Source: Hedera helix
Taxonomy: Eukaryota; Streptophyta; Magnoliopsida; Apiales; Araliaceae
Length of the DNA stretch: 64,000 bases
Assembly (NCBI GenBank): GCA_947179155.2
Contig: OX359280.1
Location: 43,819,055-43,883,054, forward strand
Direction: 5' to 3'
Shown here: positions 25,119 to 37,200 of the stretch, one piece after another
How the letters are laid out: the number at the start of each line of letters is the position of its first letter
How positions within the stretch are numbered: position 1 is the first letter of the stretch
The notes under the pieces: generated by a model
Database searches by the model: none
Seen by the model: only the letters and a program-made list of their open reading frames with translations
What the model was told of the DNA's origin: nothing
Translations under genes and position numbers: made by a program

Positions 25119-27098
25119 ATGGTCTTCAAATGCCGCTCTCATTCAATCCCAACCGTCCAATTCAAAAACCCGTTACAAATTTCAACTACCCTTCACAAAA
25201 CTCTGAGCAACAAAACCACCCAAAATAGGCAAAATGACGATCAACTGAGTAGACTCAGAGCTCCAATGGCGATTTCCGAGTCGACCCATTTCAACAACCC
25301 ATTCTTCACTCAATCTTTCTGCTCAATTGCCTTAAAATTATCAGCAAAAAAGGGATTTCTTCCTGAAGGAAAACAATTACATACATCAATGATAAAGTCA
25401 GGATATTGTAATGCAATATTATCTTTACAAAATCAGCTCTTGAATGTTTATATCAAATGCAAACAAGTTAATGATGCCCGCAAGTTGTTTGATGAAATTC
25501 TTGTTAGAAATGTTGTAACTTGGAATATATTAATATCTGGTTTAGTTGGTTGTGGCAGAAGTTTTGCCCATCTGGGTTTTTGTTATTTTAGGAAGATGGT
25601 GTTAGAAATGTTTGTCCCTGATAGCACTACTTATACGGGGTTGTTTCGTTTGTGCATTGAACAAAATGATGTTGAAAATGGTAGACAGTTGCATTCTTTG
25701 ATGATTAAATTGGGATGGTGTAAAGATTGTTTTGTGGGTAGTGCTCTTGTTGATTTATATGCCAAATTTGGATTAGTGAAGGATGCAAGGCAGGTTTTTG
25801 ATTCTGTTTTGGATAGAGATTTGGTTTTGTGGAATGTGATGTTGTCTTGCTATGCTTTCAATAGTTTGGGAGGAGAGGCTTTTGGGGTGTTCAATTTGAT
25901 GAGGTTGAATGGGGTTAAGGGTGATGATTTTACGTTTTCTAGTATGCTAAGTTCCTGTGCTATTTCGGGATCTTGTGAATTGGGTAGACAGATTCATGGC
26001 CTTGTTATTAGAAATGGTTTTGATTTGGGTGTAGTGATGGCTAGTGCGCTTATTGATATGTATACAAAGAATGAAAATAAAGATGATGGTCGTAAAGTTT
26101 TTGATGGGATGGTCTGTAGAAATTTAATCTCTTGGACCACTTTGATAGTGGGTTATGGACGACATGGGGATGGGAAGGAGGCTACCAAAGTACTTGTGGC
26201 AATGTTACGAGAAGGTTTTAATCCTGATGAACTAACTTTAGCAAGTGTACTTAGCTCGTGTGGTAATTTATCCTTTTTTGGGGAAATTGTACAAGTTCAT
26301 GCTTATGCATTCAAAAATGGGTTTTCAGATTTTCTATCAATTGGAAATGCTCTAATAAACGGATATTGCAAATGTGGTAGCATTATTTGTGCTTTCAGAT
26401 CTTTTAACTCAATTGTAGAGGCTGATCTTGTCTCATGGACTTCAATGATAGGAGCATGTGCATTCCATGGTCTTTCTAGAGAAGGTATTCGACTTTTTGA
26501 GAATATGTTACTAAACGGAATAAGGCCAGACAGAATTGCCTTTCTCGGGGTTCTTTCTGCCTGTTGCCATGGGGGACTAGTACCTGAAGGGCTTAACTAC
26601 TTTGCTTTGATGACTGATGTCTACCAAATAATGCCAGATTCAGAGCATTATACTTGTCTCATTGACCTCCTAGGGCGAAGTGGTCTTCTAGTTGAAGCAT
26701 TCAAAGTTTTGGTCTCAATGCCACAACCTGGAGCAGACACCCTTGGAGCATTTATTGGGGCTTGTAAGGTCCACAAAAATGTAGAATTGGCAAAATGGGC
26801 AGCAGAACAGCTTCTTGCATTGGAGCCAAGTAAGCCGGTGAATTACACTCTCATGTCAAACATGTATGCTTCTGTAGGATGCTGGTATAGTGTGAGTAGG
26901 GTTCGCAAGATAATGAGGGAGAATTGCAACTATAAAGTTCCGGGTTTTAGCTGGATGGAGATTGCTGGTGAGGTCCATACATTTGTGTCAAGTGACAAAT
27001 CGCACCCAAAAACACTAGAGATGAATGTGACCTTGGGATTGTTATTTACTCTAATGAAGGACTCCAACTGCATCTCCAGTGTTGACTTGGTGCATTGA
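25119..27098 (+). CDS. Organellar pentatricopeptide repeat protein, PLS class with E/E+ tail
   Basis: Predicted sequence-specific RNA-binding protein for organelle RNA editing or processing. It is a single exon of 659 aa. The first ~50 residues are rich in Ser, Thr, Lys and Arg with few acids, like an organellar transit peptide. From about residue 75 to 560 there are tandem PPR motifs (for example NALINGYCKCGSIICAFRSF, DLVSWTSMIGACAFHGLSREG and HYTCLIDLLGRSGLLVEAF), ordered P, L and S. The C-terminus has an E domain (NYTLMSNMYASVGCW, VPGFSWMEIAGEVHTF) and a short E+-like tail. There is no DYW deaminase motif, so any editing role would need a partner. It resembles At2g46050, annotated mitochondrial, and the neighbouring ARID and TMEM8-like homologues support that. 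An alternative in-frame Met lies at residue 50 (MAISES); the upstream Met is preferred because it gives a transit peptide. Confidence 0.93.
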   Translation: MVFKCRSHSIPTVQFKNPLQISTTLHKTLSNKTTQNRQNDDQLSRLRAPMAISESTHFNNPFFTQSFCSIALKLSAKKGFLPEGKQLHTSMIKSGYCNAILSLQNQLLNVYIKCKQVNDARKLFDEILVRNVVTWNILISGLVGCGRSFAHLGFCYFRKMVLEMFVPDSTTYTGLFRLCIEQNDVENGRQLHSLMIKLGWCKDCFVGSALVDLYAKFGLVKDARQVFDSVLDRDLVLWNVMLSCYAFNSLGGEAFGVFNLMRLNGVKGDDFTFSSMLSSCAISGSCELGRQIHGLVIRNGFDLGVVMASALIDMYTKNENKDDGRKVFDGMVCRNLISWTTLIVGYGRHGDGKEATKVLVAMLREGFNPDELTLASVLSSCGNLSFFGEIVQVHAYAFKNGFSDFLSIGNALINGYCKCGSIICAFRSFNSIVEADLVSWTSMIGACAFHGLSREGIRLFENMLLNGIRPDRIAFLGVLSACCHGGLVPEGLNYFALMTDVYQIMPDSEHYTCLIDLLGRSGLLVEAFKVLVSMPQPGADTLGAFIGACKVHKNVELAKWAAEQLLALEPSKPVNYTLMSNMYASVGCWYSVSRVRKIMRENCNYKVPGFSWMEIAGEVHTFVSSDKSHPKTLEMNVTLGLLFTLMKDSNCISSVDLVH

Positions 27099-27683
27099 GG
27101 ATGGATGTGCTCTAATTTAACTGGCTTGATACTTTATCTTATGTAGTTAGCAAATCTGATGGCGCTAGTGCGGTGGAGCTTGGTTGACCACTTGTTTTCA
27201 GGTGAGAATTTAGAAATCTTGTGTCCTTTTAAATATTTAAAAGTTATCTCCTAAGATTTTTTAGAATATTCTAAATTAGCAAAATTTTCACAAGACAGAT
27301 GAAGATAAATTATTTACATAGTAAAGATTCATAATTCACTCATCATTGTCCTAAGTATTGGTTGTTTCATATTATACAAATGATTTTGATAATAATTATA
27401 TTTTACTCGATGTCTTATTTTGATTTCGATGATTATCACTAATCCCCTCCATCTTCATTTTTACCTCTGAATACCAGCTTTTTAATTACTTCTGCTTAGA
27501 TAATTTCAAACTTTCAACTCAAAACTAATTTATCAAAAAAATAATATGTAACTATATGTTTCTTCAGGTTGCAAAATTTTATTTCTCATTAGAAAATGTT
27601 ATGGACATGAAAGACAAAATGTGTGTTTTTACATAAAACAAATTGTTCCACATAATTTATTTATTTTCGTTCTTTTTTTTTGT

Positions 27684-27685
<2 letters not shown>

Positions 27686-27714
<29 letters not shown>
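27686..27714. repeat. Homopolymer run of 29 G
   Basis: The second long G run in the window, preceded by T-rich sequence (ttttttttgttt). The 70-aa frame across it is a poly-glycine artefact. Confidence 0.9.
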
Positions 27715-28149
27715 ATGGAGGAACAAGAAAAGAAAAGACTAAAGTAACAAACCAGGCTACGAATGAGGAACTCTGGCTCTTGAAATGGTCATATAGGAAC
27801 ATAATCAAGCTTTCAGTAGCTCTATTTCCTTAACATCTTAAGAAACCTTTCTAATAACTAAGCTGCAACATAATTCACTTTGCATTTTTATTATTGTTTC
27901 TCTAGGAGAGCTTTTCTTTTTCACTTTTTTTCTTAACTTTATTTTTTTTTGTGAGAAACATCACTTCATGCTTTCATTTTTCCCTGCATTTCTTTTCCCT
28001 TCTACCTTACGTGCTAGGGAGCAAGTCAAGTTTGGGTCCCAACATTAAGGCTGTAAGAAAGTCAGATATAATAATCTATAAATGTGTATGTCTAGATACA
28101 TCATGATAGCAAAGATGTTTGCTGTGTTATTCTGGTGGGGAATGTGGAA

Positions 28150-28325
28150 TTGTAGGTTCTTTATGGACGTTTGATTTTTAGGTAAAGGTTGCGCATGATC
28201 AATTGAGAAATGTCCTTCTCAAATTTGTAGGTTCCTTATGGATGTTTGAGAAATGTCCTCCTCAAATTTGTAGGTTCTTTATGGATGTTTGGATGTTCGA
28301 GAATTGTCCTTTTCAAATTTTACTG
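28150..28325. repeat. Tandem array of ~43-bp units
   Basis: Units starting gagaaatgtcct, with caaatttgtaggttc and ttatggatgttt following, begin at 28205 and 28248. A partial unit begins at 28299 after an 8-bp insertion (ggatgttc), and a partial tail-only unit lies at 28150-28172. The 90-aa plus frame here is a translation of the repeats, not a gene. Confidence 0.8.
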
Positions 28326-30063
28326 AACAATCATAGAGCATATGATCAACACACATATGATCAATACGGTAGAATGTTTTTTATTCTTGCAGGTTCCATG
28401 AAGCTGGTCCTCCTTCCTATAGTGCAGCTCTTATACCTTTCTTTCTTCTTCAATAAAACGTGGTTTATTTATTAGGATAACATAGTTGTGGCAACCGCAG
28501 CTAACATGGGTGTGGCAAAACATTAAATTAAGTGTAATTTTGTTAGTTCACTTATTTCATTAATGACACCTTAGCTGTTTCACAAGCAAATTATGTCGTT
28601 TTGAGCTGGAGTTGGATGTGGAAACCAAAGCCACACTTTTTCCTAATATATTTGGTTTGGAATGCTGACTTTTAACTTTTCATTTTTCAGGCCGGTGTTT
28701 TTATTAAAATAAAAGGGGCAACATTTGATTGATAGCTGGTTTTTTTATCCTGTTAGTTGTCTTCTATAGAAGGAAATGGTGGTGTTGTTCTCCTGAAAGC
28801 AGTGAAAATGATATAGATAGATGTCGAATGTCATTGAATTGGAAAAAAGGAGACGTATCGCTGTGCAGAATGTCTAAGATTTCTTGCCGACAAAAACCTT
28901 GGAATGTTTTGAAGTAGACTGTAAATATTTCCAATCTACTAACTAATGATTTTGACATAGTGAAAGCAGACAATGTAACTACTGTTGTTTGTTGTTAGCA
29001 CTGAGTACTCAGTAGCTAGTACTATATGGTAAATCAAGTTTTTGTTGCACCTAAATGAATCATCTCAGTTGGATGAACCTTAATTACAGCAATAGCAATG
29101 TTCCTGACTTCCTGTCCTGGTGCATTTATGCTTTAGGTGAGTATTGTCTTTATCTATTACCTGGAAAACTTGAACAAGTGGTTGACTTGATAAATGAAGT
29201 ACTTAAATGCTGCAAGGAAATGACTTCCTTTAATTATCAAAAAAAAAATGACTTCCTTACCCATTGAAAAGCAGTGTTGTGCAGTCAAAATTATCTCCAT
29301 TTGAAGGAATTACTTCCCCAAATCTAGATTGCTTAATCATATATACCACCTTTGTAAATGGTGCCATTTACCTTTTGAAAGAAGATATGGTAGATCTAAT
29401 AAGAACATGACAACATAATTATTATTTTACAACGAAGCTCAAACAGTAAAATTTGGAGTTTATTTATCTTTTTTCTTTTCTTAAACTATAATACTATCAT
29501 GTGGGTTGTCTTACTTGAGACAGACCCGACCCAAATACATTGCAGGTCATTTTGCTCATGGTATGTGAATATACTATATGTAGTTTCTTTTTTCTGGTAA
29601 ATAAATTGAGTTTCATTTAAATGCTAAAAAATGTAGACAAGAGGAAGATTGCTACTATTTTGTGGTCCTAATGAATTTTGTTTATATAGATTTTTTAAAT
29701 ATTTTTAAAAAAATAATTAGATTTATTTATCTAAGGTGGATAAAAGCAGAAAAATTATTTTAAAAAACAAACGAACAGCTTTCCTTTGTTTTTTCAGGTT
29801 ATCATCCATCACGAAAATTAATTTTATTTAATAGTTATTTTTTTCATAAATAAAAAGGGAAATGAAACTGCTGTGAATAATATAATAATATGAAAACTCA
29901 ATAAATAAACAAATAAATAAAAATCAACTGATTTATTTCCAAATTGGCGCCAGTCCACTTATTAACGTCCGTCAACCGCAGACGCGCACGTTGATAGTCA
30001 ATTTTTTTACAAAACTCAAAATGTCTTCGTGGTTGATTTCATAGATTATTACACTTTTTTTCA

Positions 30064-32939
30064 ATGAAAAGTCCCAACAATATGTATGGTCGCCGGAATC
30101 CGAGCTCTGGCTCTTCCCGAACTCCGGACCGGCCGAGTTACTCCCCAGGCTCCACCTACACCTCCTCATCCTCCTCCCACAAGTCAAATTCCGTCGGGAA
30201 CCCAGTCAAAATTGCTGCCCGATCTGTTGCCGGAGTTTTTGTAGCTTGTTTTGCTCCACCGAAGACCCAAAATTCCCAGAATTTTACTGATTCTGAAGCT
30301 GCTTCTGGTACATATTGTTTTTCACTTGAATTCAATCAAAAAATACACACACGCACACGCGCATATATATTGGAGTATTATTTATGGTTAATTGTATAAA
30401 AGTACTTGTTGAGCTGGTAATGGGTTAGTGATTATTAATTCTGGGTAAGTTTGTTTTGCTTAAATTCACCTCAAAATTATGCATATACAAACATTCATGT
30501 ATAAAGAGGGATAGAGAATTTTATATGTTACTCCTATAATGTATTGTTGATTACTTGATTATCTCTAATGGTTCGGTTATTCTATGGGTTTAACTCACTA
30601 ATCCTTGGCTATTTTTGTTTATTAGTTTGGTTGGTTCGAAAATGATGGGAGTAGAAAGAAAGAACAATATAAAGTTTCATGCTTTTTAGATCCCCAAAAG
30701 TGAATATTTGATGAAACTCTGAAAAAATTATTGTCTTTTCCTTGCCTACATTTTCTTTGTAAATTTAATTTTGTGTGCATTGCCTGTTGCAATCACTGTC
30801 AACTTTCTCATATCTATGGATCATTCTTGGATACTTAATCATGGGAATGAATCTTGAAATTGATGTGATTTCATTAGGTCTTGAATTATTAATCTGTTTG
30901 AACTTGTGACATTTATGTCTGTCCATTTTCTTTCACTTCCCCTCTCTTTTCCTTTGTAAATGGGAATAATGATTTTTGTGCTGAATATCAATGTTTGGTT
31001 CAATACAATAAGCCATCCTAAGAAACCTTAGTTGGGAGAGGTTGGGGCCTTGTGGTGTGGAGTTAAAGAAATTAGTCTTAACTCTATATATATGGAGCAA
31101 AAAATAGAAGAAAATGAAAATGAAAGATCATTGCAATACGTAAAAAGTATGGGTCCCTGCACCATTCAGTTGATTTTATCATGCACGTGCACTTGGCTAA
31201 GAAAGTGAACGAGAGATGCTATAAATGGAAATGTATCTTTTAACATAAATATTGACTAGCTGAGTTGTAATAGATCTTTCACACAATTTATTCTTAGTTG
31301 TATCGGATGCTTCGGGTGCCGGCAGTGAGAAAAGACGCAGTACTAATCGCGGTTTCTACGCCAGCCCAAATCATTCAACACACATGAGAGAGCCGGGGAG
31401 TATAAAGTTCACTATGGAGAAAATCCACAAGGCCACAAGGAAATTTTCCCCCAATCTCAAAATTGGGCAAGGTGGTTTTGGGACGGTCTACAAAGGTCAA
31501 CTTGAAGATGGAACCTTTGTTGCAGTTAAACGTGCTAAAAAGGTTGGGGATTAATGATTACAAATTTTATTTGGGGATATATTTTACAGATAGGCCTAGA
31601 AATTTAGTTTACATTGTTCCTATGTTTTTCTGTGCAGAGTGTATATGATAAGCATTTGGGAGTGGAATTTAAGAGTGAAATTAGTACTTTATCACAAGTG
31701 GAGCATCTGAATTTGGTCAAGTGTTACGGGTACCTCGAGCATGGAGATGAAAGAATTGTTGTGGTGGAATATGTCCCGAATGGAACCCTTAGAGAACACT
31801 TGGAGTGTAAGTTATTTCTGCCTTGTTGTTAGGTTGATATGCTTCTGTCTGTGTGTTGGGGGGAAGGGTGTGCCTGCTTTGTCGAGTAATTTTTATGAGC
31901 AAATACAGGTATGCATGGTACTGTTCTTGATTTTTCTGCGCGGCTGGATGTTGCAATAGATGTGGCCCATGCTGTTACGTATCTCCATATGTATACAGGT
32001 ATGTACCAAGACATTTTAGTATGTTCTAATAGGAAATTTCAAGTTATGAACCCCCTATAAGTAGCTACTCTTTTTGGATACTTACTGACCAAGGAGTTAC
32101 TTTGTTGCAAGCAGATCACCCCATTATCCACAGAGACATCAAGTCTTCTAATATTCTCCTCACCGAAAACTTTCGAGCTAAGGTGGCCGACTTTGGCTTT
32201 GCTCGGCTGGCAGCTGATAGTGAATCAGGTGCCACCCATGTCTCTACACAGGTTAAAGGAACCGCAGGCTATTTAGACCCTGAATACCTGACAACTTACC
32301 ATCTTACTGAGAAAAGTGATGTTTATTCATTTGGCGTGTTACTTGTGGAACTAGTCACAGGCAGGCGGCCTATTGAAGCAAAACGAGAACTGAAAGAGCG
32401 ATTAACTGCTATATGGGTATGATTTCTCTTTATGAATTTTGTTTGTTTGTAGTTTTTCATACAAAAGAAGCTCCAAGATTGTTTCACGTTTAGTTAGGAA
32501 TTGGATCCGATGCAAGTCCAAAACAGTATACTATACATTTCAAGGAGTCCCTAATTGCTGCTGCTACGCTACTCTTCTTTTACTAATATTACTGCATGTA
32601 AAGTACTTTGCCTGCCAAAAAGAAAGATTGTTCTATTGTCATCTTATTTTGATTGGGATTTTTGTACTTGCTTAGGCCATGAAAAAGTTTGCTGATGGAA
32701 ATGCAATTTTAATCTTGGATCCAAGACTGGAAAGATCCTCTGCAAATATTTTTGCTCTAGAAAAGATTCTTGAACTAGCCTTGCAGTGTTTGGCACCTCA
32801 TAGAAAAAACCGGCCAAGGATGAGAAGATGTGCAGAAATTTTATGGAGCATTCGGAAGGATTACAGAGACCTAGTGGCTTCAAATATCCATGCACTCTCT
32901 TTGAATTCCCAAAGTAGCATTTCAGTAATAGAACAATAG
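30064..32939 (+). CDS. CRCK2: Receptor-like cytoplasmic kinase, calmodulin-binding (CRCK) type
   Basis: Predicted Ser/Thr kinase of the RLCK-IV/CRCK group, cytosolic or membrane-associated, linked in the family to Ca2+/calmodulin and stress signalling. Six exons: 30064-30307, 31298-31542, 31638-31806, 31909-31998, 32115-32416 and 32676-32939, with GT-AG borders and matching phases. The product is 437 aa. The Ser-rich N-terminus has no signal peptide or transmembrane segment. The kinase domain begins near residue 131: glycine loop GQGGFG (138-143), catalytic Lys159 in VAVK, HRD with Asp257 followed by KSSN, and DFG at 275-277. The activation segment contains KGTAGYLDPEYL. All catalytic residues are present, so it should be active. 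The basic stretch around residues 117-136 is where family members bind calmodulin; this is inferred. It resembles At4g00330 (CRCK2), which is next to RHB1A in Arabidopsis. CRCK1 or CRCK3 orthology is not excluded. Confidence 0.92.
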
Positions 32940-34065
32940 TAAAAGTATATGTTCCGGGAAAGAGATCTAACAATGGTGAGATCCATGTTGCAGAACTGCA
33001 CTGGTTTCAGTTCTGCACAGGTAAAATTGAGTGGAATACTTGTTTTCAGAAACAGAAGGTTTTCTATGGCATACCAATAAACAAATGCAAAGGAGGCTGG
33101 GGCACTTCAAGAGGGGTAATATTGTAGCAAGTCTCCAAAGGGATTTTGACATGGCGTTTGGCTTATATGTATATGATATTCATTTTAGATACAGATTTAC
33201 TAGTATATTGTTCCCCCTTTGGTTGTACTTTGCTTATTTTGGGAAGGGTTACTGTTACTTTAGTATTTTACTTCCCTATTTACCACTGTGTGTGGTATAT
33301 ATAATATCTGCTTATTGATTATTTTTACAACTTGGTACATTTTTGTTTGCTATTCTGCAATTGGTAATTTATGAGAATTTACCACATGAAAATTTATGAA
33401 CAATTATTACAAGAAACTTCACCATAAAACACCCATTAAAGCAAAAACATATGTTATCAAGTAAATGCTCAAAATCTTATAATCTATTATGTGATTATAG
33501 CCATGCTTCATATTTTACAGCCTAATTTATCCCAAAAACCACTGGGTTTTAGGACCATAAAAAAATCGCCTTCTTGTATCAACCTCAATCACAAGACAAT
33601 ATTTAAAGCTAAACCATTAATGAGTGATCAAAGAAAAGTTAGATTCTGCAGAAGTTGCAACACAGACTCAGGGAAATAAATAAAAATGTCTATCACTAAG
33701 TCGAAAAAAATAATACAAAATTGTGGAGCTACAACAAAATGTATATATATATAACCCTCGTCATTTACAACTGTGGCAATCTACTAGTTCAATCTCTTCA
33801 GTAGGCTCTGTTGACATTTTCGCCTTACCTCCCACTGGAGAAATGTATACGAATATAAAGGTGATCATGTGTAGTTATTCAACTCCCCCAAAGGACATAA
33901 CTTATGATGTAAATGATATACAAGAGAAAAGTGTTGATATCTCTCCTTCAGTTGATGCAATCAAATTGTCTCATTTTGCATCAGCGCCAACACTGTCTAT
34001 GCTGTGAAAAGAATTCTTCCTTCTAACTCGATTTTTCAAATAATATGCCTGACTTGTCCCTCTTT
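32940..34065. other. Convergent 3' regions of the kinase and TMEM8-like genes
   Basis: The plus-strand kinase and the minus-strand membrane-protein gene converge here. The region is expected to hold both 3' UTRs. The frames at 33031-33318 and 33723-34007 lack any recognisable domain. Confidence 0.5.
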
Positions 34066-34242
34066 CTAATGCCCTCTCGAGAATGAATCTTGTCGAGTCA
34101 ACTCATAGTTCACAGCTGGAGGTCTATGATTCTCGTCATCTACCAGTTTTGCTTTTGAACAGAGGAACAGAAATGAAGAAGTGTATATGGAAACATGCCA
34201 CATACTGCAAACCAGTTTATGTACCAAGTATGAGATATGTAT

Positions 34243-34297
<55 letters not shown>

Positions 34298-37200
34298 GAG
34301 AGAGGCTTGTGATTTTTGTCATACCTGTGCCAAATCCAGTAGTTTTCACTAGTTTCAAGTTCCCAGCTTATGGCAGCCATAGCGAGTGCAGTGAACCCTG
34401 CTAGTATGAAACCCCAGCGGAAACGCTTTAAAAGTGTCTTGATAACATTTTGAATCCATACCTTAAGACTTTGCCATCTGCAGTTAATGCTAAGCTCCAT
34501 TACAATCATTATTTAAGGAGATGCTCAATTATGATTTGTAAATAAGACTAGAAGATTTCCAAGCACCTCAGAAGTCGGAACAAGAACAGTTATGATGCAA
34601 ATCTCTATCCATACCAAACTTTTATTGCACATGCTAATTGTATCTCTAGCTCAAGAAAATCAAATTCTGAACATACAGCGGCATTCATTATTAAGATATG
34701 AGATGGTAACTCACCTCTGAAGTATATTTAAAGACAACTCTGCAGAAAAGGAAAGTGTCCTAAAATGGGTAACTAACTCAATCAGCCACCCAACAAGAAG
34801 ACCCGCAGCCCCAATTGCTATTACAAGAATAATATTGGATGACCTGCGAAGTTTAGCAAAGTTAAAAGTCAATCATCAACCTTCATTAATCTGCAACATA
34901 AATAAATACCTGGTCGCTCCGGTTTCAGCCATGAGTGCTGTGAGAATTGCAACAACTGTGTGAATTGTCCTCTTTGAAACATCATCAATAGCCGCTAGGT
35001 AAACAAAAGTGCTCACCACAGCCATGAAGGAAAGCCAGAAATCCATAAACTGAATGCCCCACCCAGTTAAATAGTTAGTAATGATACTATAAAATTTCAG
35101 TGCCCTCACCAGGCTTCTTCCCAACAAACACACCTCACAAAAGAACAGAGATACACAGCAGCAGGAGAATTTTCACAGATTTAAATAACCAGTAGTTCAT
35201 ATTAAAATCTTGAAAAATGATACCTGTAAGACATGAAAAGTTAATGGACACCAAGTGCCTACATCACATGCATGATATAATCCACTTGAAATACCACTAG
35301 ATGTAAAGAGAACCCATTCTGCAAATGCCTGCACAAAAAACAAAAACTCCAGTTTTGACTATTGGGAAACTAAGAAGGATAATCAAAATACTGGTGGCTG
35401 CATGGGGTAGCACAAGTTGAATTTAAAAAGAAACTATCATCTTGCGAAAAGACTTTTACTATTTGCCACAGAGATTATAAGATAGTATCGATCTCCATGA
35501 ACAGTATAATATTACCTTTTGGCGAAGGGCCCAGTAAGCAGGAAGTACAGCTGCAGCATTTGATGCAATAAGGGAAATTGATTGCCATATGTGCCCTACA
35601 TGAGTTTTCAGCATTTTTTTCTTAAAAAGAGCCGTGGTACGGCATAACATCAAAAGTGATGCCAATTTCAATGTGAAGAAATATTAAAATCAATCAAACT
35701 TTAAAAAATAAACAAATTTATAAAGACTTTGTTTGTTAAGCTCTAACATAGGGATGATCGAGAACTATAATATCTAGAAACTAACTAAACTGAAATCATA
35801 TTATTGCAAGCAGAAAATTATGGGAATTTAGTTCATGTTTTACCAATATCCTCAAAGACTGATACTACATTTTTGGGTGCAAGTGAAGAGACTCTAGCTT
35901 AGCAGGTATTTATTGAGTGTAAAATTCGCATCTGCTTTCAAACCAGCTGGTTCAATTTTTTCGTTTCCAAGAAGCATTAAAATAAAAAATCGTGCATGTT
36001 CTTCTCTCCCAAAAAATGGACTACAATGTTTGCATTACATTGGAAGTTTAGATACTAACTGGGGAAAGAGGAGCAAGAGAGGGAACAGATACTGATACCT
36101 GTAATCGGTGGAGTTAAGAAGTGTCAAGCCCGGGCTATTTTAGGTAAATCAAGTTATTTAGGAGCTTCTAGAAATGGTACGGGCATATTAGTAGTTAGAC
36201 AGCTAGGAAGGGCGTAGGATAAGTTGATGCAAGCTGGTAGAAATCTATCTAATGAATCTCCAATAAATGTCTATTGAAGTCCTGCACTATGTATGAATAT
36301 TTTGAGGAATGAAATCTGAGAATGGAGCTCTCATTGATAGGTTCCCTATCCCTTTCTTCTTCCCCAATTTTCTGTCCATTTTTTTCCATTTCTCTGTCCC
36401 TCACACTTTAATTCTGAAATCTATTTCTATCAATTGTTTTAAAATCAGTTGGGGAACCATAGGGTCCAAACATAAAGTATAAGTTCTCACTGGTTATGTA
36501 TGAACATTTTCAAATGTATCAGAAGGTTGTTAGGATAATTTAGCTAGGGTCAAGCTAGTGGTTCAAGTTATGTAACACCCCAGTCTTACACTGTAACATG
36601 TGGAATACTTAGATGTGTATATAAAAACTCAAGTTGCTATCATTAATGCCTTCATTCATGACATTTTGTGTGAGCATGTGATAGCCTAAAATGATCCAAG
36701 AAGATATTATTGAGACATCACATTGTGTCTTATTATGTTATGATTTGATTTGGACTTCGAATTTTACCCAAGTCATTACATATGGTATCAAAGAGAACTC
36801 TCGAAAAGCTCGGGTCATGTCCTCCAATCAGGTTGCCAAAGATGAGGACATGAAGACGAGCCTAGTAGGCTGCTGGTATTATCCCACAATGGTTAGAGAT
36901 ACAAATTTTATGGACCTTGTGCGGCTATATGTTCAGCCTGACAGGAAAGTCAGGTATTTAAGTGAAAGAATTTGTAACACCCCAGTACCACATCGTAACA
37001 TGTGGAATACTTAAATGTGTATATAAGAACTCAAACTGCTATCATTAATATATTCAGTTATGACCTTTTGGGTGAACCTATGGTGGGCCAAGATAACCCA
37101 AGAAAATACCATTAAGAAAGCGCATTGGGCGATGTGATTTGATTCGGACTTAGAATTTGACTCGGGTTGTTATAAGTTAACTATAGCCTGAATCCAGTAT

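Larger units (their letters stand above)
27099..30063. other. Intergenic region between the PPR and kinase genes
   Basis: No gene recognised. It contains the 3' flank of the PPR gene, a run of 29 G (27686-27714), a short tandem array (28150-28325) and the promoter and leader of the kinase gene near 29900-30063. Confidence 0.5.

Noticed and set aside
28203..28475. 90-aa plus-strand frame with repeated CPPQICRFFMD-like blocks
   Set aside because: The repetition comes from the 43-bp tandem DNA array; no start context or homologue.
34245..34290. Cys/Val and Thr/His repeat peptides over the GT run
   Set aside because: Translations of a dinucleotide microsatellite within an intron.
36691..37014. 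107-aa frame inside the TRIM as a gag fragment
   Set aside because: It starts in the left LTR and ends in the right LTR, with no gag, zinc-knuckle or protease motif. TRIMs are expected to be non-coding.
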